This document shows positions 42,286 through 50,446 of a DNA stretch of 64,000 bases, piece by piece. The stretch comes from Bacillota bacterium. Its GTDB lineage: Bacteria > Bacillota > Clostridia > Lachnospirales > Lachnospiraceae. The notes beneath the pieces were generated by a model. That model saw nothing but the letters and a program-made list of their open reading frames with translations, did not search any database and was not told the DNA's origin. The stretch is taken from positions 38,330 through 102,329 of the forward strand of contig JAEZLZ010000125.1 in NCBI GenBank assembly GCA_023415055.1, written 5' to 3'. The position numbers and the translations under genes were made by a program. Numbering within the stretch: position 1 is the stretch's first letter; each line of letters starts with the position of its first letter.

Positions 42286-43149
42286 ATGTCCGGAACATTG
42301 TATTTATGTGCTACGCCCATTGGCAATCTGGAGGATATCACTTTCCGGGTAGTCAGAACCTTAAAGGAAGTGGATCTGATTGCTGCCGAGGACACCAGGC
42401 ACAGTATAAAACTACTAAATCATTTTGAGATAAAAACACCGATGACAAGCTACCATGAGTTCAACAAGGTAGATAAGGCAAGATACCTGGTAGAACAGTT
42501 ATTAGCAGGGGTGAATATCGCCTTAATCACCGATGCAGGTACACCGGGCATCTCAGACCCCGGAGAAGAACTGGTTAAGCAAGCTTATGCAGCAGGAGTA
42601 AGTGTTACTTCAATCCCAGGGGCTTGTGCGGCTGTAACTGCCTTAACCTTATCCGGCCTTGCGACCAGAAGATTTAGCTTTGAAGCATTTCTGCCTAGTG
42701 ATAAGAAGGAAAGGCAGCGTGTGCTTGAGGAACTGAAAAATGACACGAGAACACTGATTCTATACGAGGCCCCTCACAGACTGGCTAAGACACTTGGAGA
42801 GCTGTATGAGGTGCTGGGAGACCGAAGAATTTCACTTATAAAGGAACTTACAAAGCTGCATGAAAAGGTATGGCAGACGACACTGAGCGAGGCAATCGCT
42901 GAATTACAAAGCCAGGAACCGAAGGGTGAATATGTTCTGGTACTCGAGGGAAAGTCAGATGAGGAGCTTAAGTCTGAGAAGCAGGAGCGTTGGGGAGCTG
43001 TTGCTTTGACCGAACATATGAAGCATTATCTGGAGCAGGGATATGATAAAAAGGAGGCTATGAAGGCTGTCGCGAAGGACAGAGGAGTAAGTAAGAGGGA
43101 TATATACCAGCTACTGATCGAGGACAATTCTGCCTCACAAGAGGAGTGA
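42286..43149 (+). CDS. rsmI: 16S rRNA (cytidine(1402)-2'-O)-methyltransferase
   Basis: RsmI 2'-O-methylates C1402 in the decoding centre of 16S rRNA. The 287-aa protein has the tetrapyrrole-methylase fold with LYLCATPIGNLEDITFR, AAEDTRHSIKLLNHFEI, LITDAGTPGISDPGEELV, SIPGACAAVTAL and LYEAPHRL. The ATG at 42286 follows GAAAGGA; the longer frame from 42229 is discarded because the family starts at this GTLYL block. Confidence 0.94.
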   Translation: MSGTLYLCATPIGNLEDITFRVVRTLKEVDLIAAEDTRHSIKLLNHFEIKTPMTSYHEFNKVDKARYLVEQLLAGVNIALITDAGTPGISDPGEELVKQAYAAGVSVTSIPGACAAVTALTLSGLATRRFSFEAFLPSDKKERQRVLEELKNDTRTLILYEAPHRLAKTLGELYEVLGDRRISLIKELTKLHEKVWQTTLSEAIAELQSQEPKGEYVLVLEGKSDEELKSEKQERWGAVALTEHMKHYLEQGYDKKEAMKAVAKDRGVSKRDIYQLLIEDNSASQEE

Positions 43150-43204
43150 GGTACTAAGCGAAAGCGCAGAGGGGAAGGGGTAACTGTCTTTTGGAGGTGA
43201 AATA

Positions 43205-44737
43205 ATGTTGTGTGGGGTATTTCGAACAAAAGAGAGAAAAGTAATTGCGGCAATTCTGGGGATAGTAATTATTATATTTATCGTAATCAGTACTTCATCA
43301 AGGGAAAAACGAATTGATGAACAGGCTGTTATGGCAGAGAATTACTTAAATGCAGGTAGCTACGAGCAAGCGGTAGAAGCTTATGAGAAAGCGTTATTCA
43401 TGAAGGATAGTGACCAGGAGGCGTTGTCAATCGGATTGGCAGATGCTTATGTTGGACTTGAGGACTTTGATAAGGCTTTGGAGGTTTTACGCGCCTGTTA
43501 CCAGAAAATTTCCACAGTGAAACTGGAAAAGAAGATTGAGGAGGTCACATCCGCTCAAATGGATTATGATTTTCATCAGTCTATTTCCCGTGCAGATGTT
43601 TATTTCTCAAATAAGGAATATGACAAAGCAATCTCAGTATATGAGGAGGCTAAGGTCATTAAGCGGAAGGATATCGTTTCCTATCAAAAGATTGCTCAGG
43701 CATATATCGAGCAAGGTAAATATGAACTTGCAAGAGAAGAAGTTCTGGAGGGAATCGAGATAACCAGCAAGGATGAGCTGAAGGAGTTACTTGTAACCAT
43801 CGATACTTACCTACTTGAGGAGGATTATAATACGCTGGTAGCGCAGGCGGATGAATATACCTATCAGGAGAATTATGAAGACGGGATCGACCAATATAAA
43901 GAGGCTATCAATTTACTTCCAAACCAACCGGCTGCTTATAAGGCTTTGGCTCAGATTTATATTGAGCAAAAGCAGTATGACACTGCGGTAAGCTTACTTA
44001 CGGATGCGGTGGAGCTTACACAGGACGAGGAGCTCCGGGAACTCTTAACTACAGCAACAGAGCTTAAGGAAGAAGCGGAGGAAAGAGAAGGCGTATTATC
44101 TGAGCTCTATCAGGCGATGAAGGATAAAAAGATCGATCAGGTGCTTGCGGTAATGGATACGAAGATTTTTAAGGAGGAGATTGCCTCGGATGCACCGGTT
44201 TATTACGGAACCGATGAGGGTGATATCTCGAAAGGAGAAGGAATCATCATCTATAACGAAAAACAGGTGTATTATGGTGACATTGTCAATGGCATTAAAA
44301 AGGGCAAGGGAGTCTATTTTATGTGTACCGATAACTCAAAAGGAATCGGCTATTATTACTATGAAGGTGAATGGAGCAATGATATCCCGAACGGTACCGG
44401 AAGCGTAACGAAGGTCAGTACAGAGTTAAATAAGGATAACTCTTCCTATACCCTTAAGATTGTAACACAAGGCATCTATTACCATGGGTTGGAAGATGGA
44501 ACGATGAAGAAATATATATATGAGAATGATGTTGAAACCGGTAGAGTCAGCTATCTGGCACAGAACGGAATTCCTCTTTCTAAGGGTACTGCAAATCGTG
44601 TTCCAAGTCCGACACCGGCAACGAGTTCCTATAGCATAGGAGAGGTGTATCAGGGGGATACGGCTACAGGTCGGGAATATCTGGCCGAACCGGGTGCAAT
44701 CTGGGGAGTCGAGCCTTTTATCCGAAGTAAGAAATAG
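43205..44737 (+). CDS. Membrane-anchored TPR protein with MORN-like C-terminus
   Basis: A 510-aa protein. One TM segment near residues 13-29 (VIAAILGIVIIIFIVIS) with basic residues before it suggests an N-in anchor with the rest outside. TPR-like repeats run from about 38 to 300 (AENYLNAGSYEQAVEAYEKAL, AQAYIEQGKYELAREEV, YKALAQIYIEQKQYDTAVSLL). The C-terminal 120 residues contain MORN-like Gly/Tyr repeats (GEGIIIYNEKQVYYGDI, GKGVYFM, YYEGEWSNDIPNGTGSV). Probably a scaffold at the cell surface. GGAGGTGAAATA precedes the ATG. It is followed by a dispersed repeat copy and a terminator. Confidence 0.75.
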   Translation: MLCGVFRTKERKVIAAILGIVIIIFIVISTSSREKRIDEQAVMAENYLNAGSYEQAVEAYEKALFMKDSDQEALSIGLADAYVGLEDFDKALEVLRACYQKISTVKLEKKIEEVTSAQMDYDFHQSISRADVYFSNKEYDKAISVYEEAKVIKRKDIVSYQKIAQAYIEQGKYELAREEVLEGIEITSKDELKELLVTIDTYLLEEDYNTLVAQADEYTYQENYEDGIDQYKEAINLLPNQPAAYKALAQIYIEQKQYDTAVSLLTDAVELTQDEELRELLTTATELKEEAEEREGVLSELYQAMKDKKIDQVLAVMDTKIFKEEIASDAPVYYGTDEGDISKGEGIIIYNEKQVYYGDIVNGIKKGKGVYFMCTDNSKGIGYYYYEGEWSNDIPNGTGSVTKVSTELNKDNSSYTLKIVTQGIYYHGLEDGTMKKYIYENDVETGRVSYLAQNGIPLSKGTANRVPSPTPATSSYSIGEVYQGDTATGREYLAEPGAIWGVEPFIRSKK

Positions 44738-44750
44738 AAAAGAGATAAAT

Positions 44751-44792
44751 GATAGAAAGCACACTTCGCGAACTTTCTATTGTCACGAATTA
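44751..44792 (+). repeat. Dispersed 42-bp repeat, copy 2
   Basis: It begins GATAGAAAGC, shares the CTTCGCGAACTTTCTATTGTC core with copy 1 and ends CACGAATTA. Like copy 1 it lies just before a Rho-independent terminator. Confidence 0.7.
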
Positions 44793-44796
44793 TGAA

Positions 44797-44830
44797 TGAG
44801 CCTGCCACGTATGTGGCAGGCTCATTTTTT
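44797..44830 (+). terminator. Rho-independent terminator
   Basis: TGAGCCTGCCAC (44797-44808) and GTGGCAGGCTCA (44813-44824) form a perfect 12-bp stem with a 4-base loop, followed by six T. It can serve genes from both sides. Confidence 0.92.
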
Positions 44831-44932
44831 CTAAAGCAATATTGTTCGTTTTCCTGCGTCCGGCAAGAACGCGTTTCAACCTAATACATAACTCATGAAT
44901 GGTCGCTTTGGCATCCTTCATTAATATGTAAA

Positions 44933-45190
44933 CTACTCGATAATTCCTGCAAGCTTTGCAAGTTCTACGATGGTGTCCTTAGAAATTTTCTTTCCCTGAT
45001 ATTCAAGTAAATTGTCCTTGTTGCCGTTGAAAATATCAGTGGGCTCATATTTCTGAAGGATGATTCTTCCTTCGTCAACAAAAATTTCTAACGGATCTCT
45101 TTCGCTTACATCCAATGTTCTTCTTAACTCGATGGGAAGAGTGATTCTTCCGAGCTCGTCAAGTCTTCTTACGATACCTGTACTTTTCAT
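44933..45190 (-). CDS. abrB: AbrB/SpoVT-family transition-state regulator
   Basis: This 85-aa DNA-binding protein has the swapped-hairpin AbrB domain at its N-terminus: MKSTGIVRRLDELGRITLPIELRRTL followed by DPLEIFVDEGRIILQKY. The C-terminal 35 residues mediate multimerisation. In Bacillus abrB also lies beside the rsmI (yabC) gene, so the neighbourhood supports orthology. GAAGGAGGCC precedes the ATG on the minus strand. It probably controls post-exponential genes. Confidence 0.9.
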   Translation of the reverse strand: MKSTGIVRRLDELGRITLPIELRRTLDVSERDPLEIFVDEGRIILQKYEPTDIFNGNKDNLLEYQGKKISKDTIVELAKLAGIIE

Positions 45191-45512
45191 AGTAGGCCTC
45201 CTTCTCTCAAGTGTATTGGGGAATAAAATAGATTGCTATAAAAAATGCCAGCGCAAATATAACCTAGCTTACATTATTTGTAATAGCATAAAATAAGATA
45301 TCATAGGATTTTTTTAAAGTCAACTGAAATAATTGTCAAAACATAGCACAATTTCAACAATAAATGTAAAAGAGTAACATTAAATGCCACAAAGGACGCA
45401 AATACAAAGGAATTTATACCATATTTTAGAATATAGTTATAATAATTATGATAAAAAAAGCTTAAAAATTTGTGAAATTTTACGTTGTGAGTAAAATGGA
45501 AAGGTGAGCGCT
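45191..45512 (-). promoter_or_regulatory. Divergent intergenic region with abrB promoter
   Basis: A 320-base AT-rich spacer between abrB (minus) and spmA (plus), with no gene. On the minus strand TTGACT (complement of 45318-45323), a 17-bp spacer and TATCTT (complement of 45295-45300) make a plausible abrB promoter. A further TTGACA-like hexamer lies at 45334-45339. I see no clear promoter for spmA. Confidence 0.4.
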
Positions 45513-46106
45513 ATGCTTAATTATCTGTGGGGTATTATGATTGTACTGGGGATAACAGTGGGAGTTTTGCGGGGAGAAATCGGAGAGGTCAGCAATGCAA
45601 CAATAAATTCTTCGAAGGAAGCAGTGGCCTTATGTATCACGATGCTGGGAATTATGGCGATGTGGACCGGGATCATGCAGGTTGCAAAAAAATGCGGATT
45701 GGTGGCTTCCATGACCAAAGCATTGCGGCCGGTTTTACGTCTGCTTTATCCCGATATCCCAAAGGATCATGTGGTGAATGAATACATTGCCTCCAACATG
45801 ATTGCAAATATTCTGGGCTTGGGCTGGGCTGCAACTCCTATGGGGTTGATGGCGATGAAGGAGCTCAAGAAGCTGAACCGTGACTCGGAGGTTGCAAGCT
45901 GTGATATGTGTACGCTTTTAATCATAAATATTTCATCGCTGCAGCTCATTCCGGTGAATGTAATCGCATACCGTAGTCAGTACGGTTCTGTAAACCCGGC
46001 AGAGATATTGGGTGCCGGGTTAGTTGCCACCTTATGTTCCACTTGCGTAGGCTTAATCTTTTCCATCGCAGCCAGAAAAATTAGCTGCCGTAATGGACGT
46101 AGATAG
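45513..46106 (+). CDS. spmA: Spore maturation protein A
   Basis: This 197-aa membrane protein of the nucleoside-recognition (Gate) domain family is needed in Bacillus and Clostridium for proper spore core dehydration. Features are WGIMIVLGITVGVLRGEIGE at the N-terminus and a Gate-domain block SNMIANILGLGWAATPMGLMAMKEL near 92-116. The ATG at 45513 follows GGAAAGGTGAG. It is co-transcribed with spmB 12 bases downstream. Confidence 0.93.
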   Translation: MLNYLWGIMIVLGITVGVLRGEIGEVSNATINSSKEAVALCITMLGIMAMWTGIMQVAKKCGLVASMTKALRPVLRLLYPDIPKDHVVNEYIASNMIANILGLGWAATPMGLMAMKELKKLNRDSEVASCDMCTLLIINISSLQLIPVNVIAYRSQYGSVNPAEILGAGLVATLCSTCVGLIFSIAARKISCRNGRR

Positions 46107-46117
46107 GAGGGAGAAGC

Positions 46118-46645
46118 ATGCGATTTTTTATCTACATATCGGATTATATCATTCCGTTTTTGTTTTTTTATATCATTGGCTTAGGTCTGCTCAATAAAAC
46201 AAATATCTTTGACGAGTTCATTCTGGGCGCTAAGGACGGTTTTAAGGTTGTACTTGATATTTTACCTACCTTAGTCGGTTTGATGGTCGCAATCGGCATA
46301 TTACGAGCTTCAGGAGCACTTACAATTGTGTCGGATTTCCTGCGGCCGTTAACCGACCTTTTACATTTCCCATCACAGCTTGTTCCTGTTGCCATTATTA
46401 AGATGTTCTCCTCCTCTGCTGCAACCAGTCTCGTGCTCGATATCTTTAAAGAATATGGGCCGGATTCCTACCTGGGTCGATTGGCCTCCGTTATGATGAG
46501 CAGCACCGAGACGATATTCTATACTCTGGCGGTATATTTTATGGCAGCCGGTGTAAAGAAGACCAGGTATACTCTGCTTGGCTGTCTGCTTACGACCTTG
46601 ACCGGAATCATCGTAAGCGTAATTATGACAAAGTTGGTATTCTAG
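46118..46645 (+). CDS. spmB: Spore maturation protein B
   Basis: This 175-aa partner of SpmA is also a Gate-domain membrane protein: GAKDGFKVVLDILPTLVGLMVAIGILRASGA near 37-67 and a FSSSAATSLVLDIFKEYGPDS block near 106-126. GGAGGGAGAAGC precedes the ATG. The pair indicates a sporulating host. Confidence 0.93.
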   Translation: MRFFIYISDYIIPFLFFYIIGLGLLNKTNIFDEFILGAKDGFKVVLDILPTLVGLMVAIGILRASGALTIVSDFLRPLTDLLHFPSQLVPVAIIKMFSSSAATSLVLDIFKEYGPDSYLGRLASVMMSSTETIFYTLAVYFMAAGVKKTRYTLLGCLLTTLTGIIVSVIMTKLVF

Positions 46646-46704
46646 TAAAAGGGGTAGTCCCTGAGAAGCTGTCCCTATCTATACTGCAATCGGTACTGAC
46701 CGGC

Positions 46705-46833
46705 ATGGTTACCAGAAAAAAATCCCTTCGGAATCTCATAAAAATTATAGAGGTTTTAGAAGATGAAATTGCTTATAGCAATGAAAGTGCTGTTTTGATT
46801 GATGCAGTACGAAAAAAACTTTATGTGCTTTAG
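46705..46833 (+). CDS. Possible short ORF, 42 aa
   Basis: An ATG at 46705 opens a basic, helical 42-residue frame (KKSLRNLIKIIEVLEDEIAY onward to RKKLYVL). The frame is open for about 17 codons upstream but there is no ribosome site near the ATG. It is followed by a strong terminator, which gives weak support for a transcribed small gene or the tail of a decayed one. I recognise no family. Confidence 0.25.
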   Translation: MVTRKKSLRNLIKIIEVLEDEIAYSNESAVLIDAVRKKLYVL

Positions 46834-46858
46834 GTGTAATAGGATATAACATGGATTA

Positions 46859-46891
46859 GGATACATCGAAAATGGGATGTATCCTTTTTTT
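46859..46891 (+). terminator. Rho-independent terminator
   Basis: GGATACATC (46859-46867) pairs perfectly with GATGTATCC (46876-46884) and is followed by seven T. It lies about 215 bases after spmB. The further 240 bases to the next gene show no gene and only a possible -10 TATAAT at 47073-47078. Confidence 0.9.
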
Positions 46892-47128
46892 ATGCCTATT
46901 TATGATTCGATCCTCAGGCAGATGCACACTCGCTTCGCTCGGCGTGTTTAAAGTAAGGCATCCATAATCGGCTGGGTTGCGCCTTCTTTATAAATATGCA
47001 CAGATATTCATTATTCAACACTTCTATAGACTTTTATCACTCAATCCTATTTATATAACAAAGAAAAAGGGATATAATCTAGGATAAATGATCCGATTAT
47101 TTTATCAAAAGTTATTGGAGGTGACTTT

Positions 47129-48514
47129 ATGGCACTGGTTGGTGCATTTATCGTTCCCCACCCGCCGCTTATCGTACCAGAGATAGGAAAAGGCGAGGAG
47201 AAGAAGGTTAATAAAACGATTCAGAGCTATCATGAGATTGCAAAGCGGATTGCAGAGCTTAAGCCCGATACAATTATAATTACATCACCGCATTCCATCA
47301 TGTATTCCGATTATTTTCATATCTCACCGGGAAGAAAGGCAAAAGGAAATTTCGGCAATTTCAGAGCGAAGGAGGTTTCCATTCAAGTCGATTATGATGA
47401 AGAATTTGTTCGCTCCTTAGAAGCTTGTGCGGAACGGGAGGGCATCGAAGCAGGAACACTTGGGGAGAAGAGCCCGGAACTGGATCACGGTACGATGGTT
47501 CCTCTTTATTTTATCAATCAGTACTATACCTCTTATCAGGTGGTACGTATCGGCTTATCCGGTTTATCCCTCCCAGGACATTATCGTCTGGGGAAATGTA
47601 TCGAAAGGACTACAGCGAAGCTTAACCGTCGAATCGTATTTGTCGCCAGCGGTGATCTTTCCCATAAGCTGAAAGACGAAGGGCCTTATGGCTTTGCAAA
47701 AGAGGGAGTGGAATTTGACCAACAGATCATACAGGCGATGAGGGAAGCAGATTTTCTTAAATTCCTGGAATTTAATCCGGATTTCTGTGAATCGGCAGCG
47801 GAATGCGGGCTGCGATCCTTTATTATCATGGCCGGTGCTTTGGATAAAAAAGCGGTGAAAGCAGACTTCCTCTCTTATGAAGGAACCTTTGGCGTAGGCT
47901 ATGGTGTCTGTGCTTATGAGATTACGGGGGAGGACCCTGAGCGAAGCTTCGAGGAGATCTTTACAAAAAAGCAGAAGGCACTTGCGAGAGAACGACAAAA
48001 GCTGGAGGATCCGTATGTCCACCTTGCCAGATATTCACTGGAGACCTTTGTCGAAAGCGGTATGAATGCGAAGCTTCCTGAGGGTCTGCCGGAGGAGATG
48101 CTAAGCCGCAGAGCAGGAGTCTTCGTATCCTTAAAAAAACATGGAAGCCTTCGCGGCTGTATCGGTACCATCAGCCCGGTAACCGGCAACATCGCAGAAG
48201 AGATCCTTCGCAATGCGGTCAGTGCCGGTGACGAGGATCCTAGATTCCCTCCGGTAACGAGGGAGGAGTTAGAAGAATTGGTCTATAGTGTGGACGTGCT
48301 CTCTCCGGCAGAACCGATCAAGTCCATGTCGGAGCTGGATGTCAAGCGCTACGGTGTGATTGTAAGTTCCGGAAGGAAGCGGGGGCTGTTACTTCCGAAT
48401 CTGGAGGGTGTGAATACCATAGAACAGCAGGTGGAAATTGCAAAGAAAAAGGCGGGAATCTATGATAATGAGAAGGTTTCTTTGGAACGCTTTGAGGTGG
48501 TGAGACATAAATGA
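47129..48514 (+). CDS. MEMO-AMMECR1 fusion protein (AmmeMemoRadiSam system)
   Basis: A 461-aa fusion. Residues 1-265 are a MEMO-like domain of the extradiol-dioxygenase fold: GAFIVPHPPLI with the first His, ITSPHSIMYSDYF, a SPELDHGTMVPLYF motif near 111-124 and VFVASGDLSHKL near 171-182. Residues 290-461 are AMMECR1, with the hallmark GSLRGCIGTI near 341 and SAGDEDPRFPPVTREELEEL near 364-383. With the radical SAM enzyme encoded next, overlapping by 4 bases, this forms the AmmeMemoRadiSam system of unknown biochemical function. GGAGGTGACTTT precedes the ATG. Confidence 0.92.
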   Translation: MALVGAFIVPHPPLIVPEIGKGEEKKVNKTIQSYHEIAKRIAELKPDTIIITSPHSIMYSDYFHISPGRKAKGNFGNFRAKEVSIQVDYDEEFVRSLEACAEREGIEAGTLGEKSPELDHGTMVPLYFINQYYTSYQVVRIGLSGLSLPGHYRLGKCIERTTAKLNRRIVFVASGDLSHKLKDEGPYGFAKEGVEFDQQIIQAMREADFLKFLEFNPDFCESAAECGLRSFIIMAGALDKKAVKADFLSYEGTFGVGYGVCAYEITGEDPERSFEEIFTKKQKALARERQKLEDPYVHLARYSLETFVESGMNAKLPEGLPEEMLSRRAGVFVSLKKHGSLRGCIGTISPVTGNIAEEILRNAVSAGDEDPRFPPVTREELEELVYSVDVLSPAEPIKSMSELDVKRYGVIVSSGRKRGLLLPNLEGVNTIEQQVEIAKKKAGIYDNEKVSLERFEVVRHK

Positions 48515-49338
48515 AAACAGAATGCAAAATTTGCCCCCACCATTGCAATATTGAGGAAGGACATCTTGGATTATGTAAGGCAAGAACCAACCATAATGGA
48601 GAGATTATCAGCGAAAACTATGGCAGACTTACGTCCGTGGCGCTTGATCCTATCGAGAAGAAGCCACTTTATCACTTTCATCCGGGCAGCAGAATTCTAT
48701 CCATCGGAAGCTATGGCTGCAACCTTAACTGTCCCTTTTGCCAGAATTGCGATATCTCCATGGTCACAGGGGCAGAGATCGAGACAGAGGAAGTGAGTGT
48801 ACAAGAGGTGGTAGCCAAAGCGAAAGCCCTTAAATCAATGGGAAATATCGGTATCGCCTATACCTATAATGAGCCGCTGATCGGTTTTGAATTCGTTCGA
48901 GACTGTGCGACCTTGGCCAAAGCAGAAGGGCTAAGTAATGTTGTTGTGACGAACGGCTATATCTGCGAGGAGCCTCTTATGGAGCTTCTGCCCTATATCG
49001 ATGCAATGAATATCGATCTGAAGGGCTTCACAGAGGAATTCTACCATAAGCTGCGGGGTGACTTGGCCACGGTGAAGAGGACGATAGAACTGGCAGCTGC
49101 ACATACCCATGTCGAGGTGACCACACTGATCATTCCTGACGAGAATGACAGTGATGAAGAGATGATGGAGCTGTCCGGCTGGCTTGCAGGTATTCGCCCT
49201 GACATTCCGCTTCATATCTCACGCTTCTTTCCCAGGTGGAAAATGCAGGATAAGAAAGCTACCCCGGTAACGAAGATTTACCACTTGGCAGAATTAGCAA
49301 GAAAGAAGCTCAAGTACGTTCATGAGGGCAATTGCTAA
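48511..49338 (+). CDS. AmmeMemoRadiSam system radical SAM enzyme
   Basis: This 275-aa PflA-like radical SAM protein has an N-terminal cysteine cluster CKICPHHCNIEEGHLGLC near 4-21 typical of the subfamily, the SAM cluster motif CNLNCPFCQN near 70-79, and YNEPLIGFEF and MNIDLKGF motifs. The C-terminal HISRFFPRWKM is characteristic. It starts inside the stop of the MEMO-AMMECR1 gene (ATGA), so both proteins are made together. The substrate is not known; modification of a protein or a cofactor is plausible. Confidence 0.92.
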   Translation: MKTECKICPHHCNIEEGHLGLCKARTNHNGEIISENYGRLTSVALDPIEKKPLYHFHPGSRILSIGSYGCNLNCPFCQNCDISMVTGAEIETEEVSVQEVVAKAKALKSMGNIGIAYTYNEPLIGFEFVRDCATLAKAEGLSNVVVTNGYICEEPLMELLPYIDAMNIDLKGFTEEFYHKLRGDLATVKRTIELAAAHTHVEVTTLIIPDENDSDEEMMELSGWLAGIRPDIPLHISRFFPRWKMQDKKATPVTKIYHLAELARKKLKYVHEGNC

Positions 49339-49506
49339 TCTTTTATTTGAAGGAGGCTATGTATTCTTTTCCTTATTGATCTTCTGTGGCACAGTTCGAT
49401 TTAGCGGAATAATTTCTGTTTCTTTACAGTGGATGTATAAAGCTTCGGTCTACGATACATGATAATCGTATATTGCATGATAGTATCCGTAAGGAAAGGA
49501 GCTTCT

Positions 49507-49662
49507 ATGGACAAAAAGCAAAAGGAAAAGCAGCATCAAAAGAAGGAACAGGAGACCTTCAACACGGTCACAAATTCGGTTAAGCCGGAAAATCAGAATC
49601 AGAATTATAATGTCAGAAAAGAAGGTGTAGGCAGACAGAACAACAAATACAGGGATGAATAG
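49507..49662 (+). CDS. Small hydrophilic hypothetical protein
   Basis: This 51-aa Lys/Gln/Asn-rich, probably disordered protein begins MDKKQKEKQHQKKEQE and ends QNNKYRDE. The ATG at 49507 follows GGAAAGGAGC with good spacing; the longer frame from 49459 lacks a site. Composition resembles small spore or stress proteins of Clostridia, but I recognise no family. Confidence 0.55.
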   Translation: MDKKQKEKQHQKKEQETFNTVTNSVKPENQNQNYNVRKEGVGRQNNKYRDE

Positions 49663-50033
49663 GCGCCTTAATGAGACAACAATCTATCCGATTGAGTGTA
49701 ATAATAACTGGAATCCACAGGTATCTCCATAATTCGGGATATGATAGTGGGTTCTCTGTTTATATTGACGAAATTTTAGTCAAAAGCTGCGATGCTTATC
49801 ATGGGGGCTGAAGAATCATGGGATTGACATTTTTCGGTTCAGATGATAACATGACCTCATCACAATCATCACTACACATTGGATGAGAGAATTAGTTGAA
49901 TTTAGAGAGGTAATGAATTTTATTAAGCAGAATAGCAAAAAGGGGGGTAGCTACATAGAATATAATGTGATTGTGATACCGGTACCTATCCACAGGATCA
50001 ACCCAAGATCCATTTAACAGAAATGTTTAAATT
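49663..50033 (+). other. Non-coding region leading to the glmS ribozyme
   Basis: About 370 bases with no credible gene. A TATAAT at 49961-49966, without a good -35, could be the glmS -10 and would put the transcription start some 60 bases before the ribozyme cleavage site. Confidence 0.35.
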
Positions 50034-50245
50034 AGCGCCATGCACCTTCATTGGGATATGTGGTTTGAAGGTTAACGAGGTAGAGAGTTAGCGAAGATTT
50101 CGGCGGATGCTCTCTCGTGCTCTTGGGCATGTTATATGTCGAAAAAAACTATTGGTAACAATAGAACAACAGCGGCATAACCAAGAAGATGAATTAGGGA
50201 CAGCTATGACTTTGTATTCAACGACAAAGCTTAGCTGTGCTATGA
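50034..50245 (+). ncRNA. glmS glucosamine-6-phosphate-activated ribozyme
   Basis: The leader of glmS contains the class signature: the cleavage-site segment A-GCGCC (cut expected between 50034 and 50035), a P1 stem ACCTTCA...TGAAGGT, the AACGAGG core at 50074-50080 and the near-invariant TAGCGAAGATTTCGGCGGAT (50089-50108), which pairs onward with GCTCTCT. A P4-like extension lies at about 50198-50245 with CAGCT and AGCTG arms. On binding GlcN6P the RNA cleaves its own mRNA and glmS expression falls. The 3' end is approximate. Confidence 0.92.
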
Positions 50246-50446
50246 ATTCATAAGCTTTGATAAATAATGTGTGATTCAAAAATCACTCTATTTCTATGCC
50301 CTTTGATGGACACCTGGTCTTTTTGCGGCCATTTTTCGATGCAATTGTTTGTATAGCAATACTGCGTCGCTTTTGGAAGTAACTTGATCCTTGATTTTTA
50401 GCGAAATTAAAATAATGGAACTGCCTTGGGCAGATGGAGGATATGT

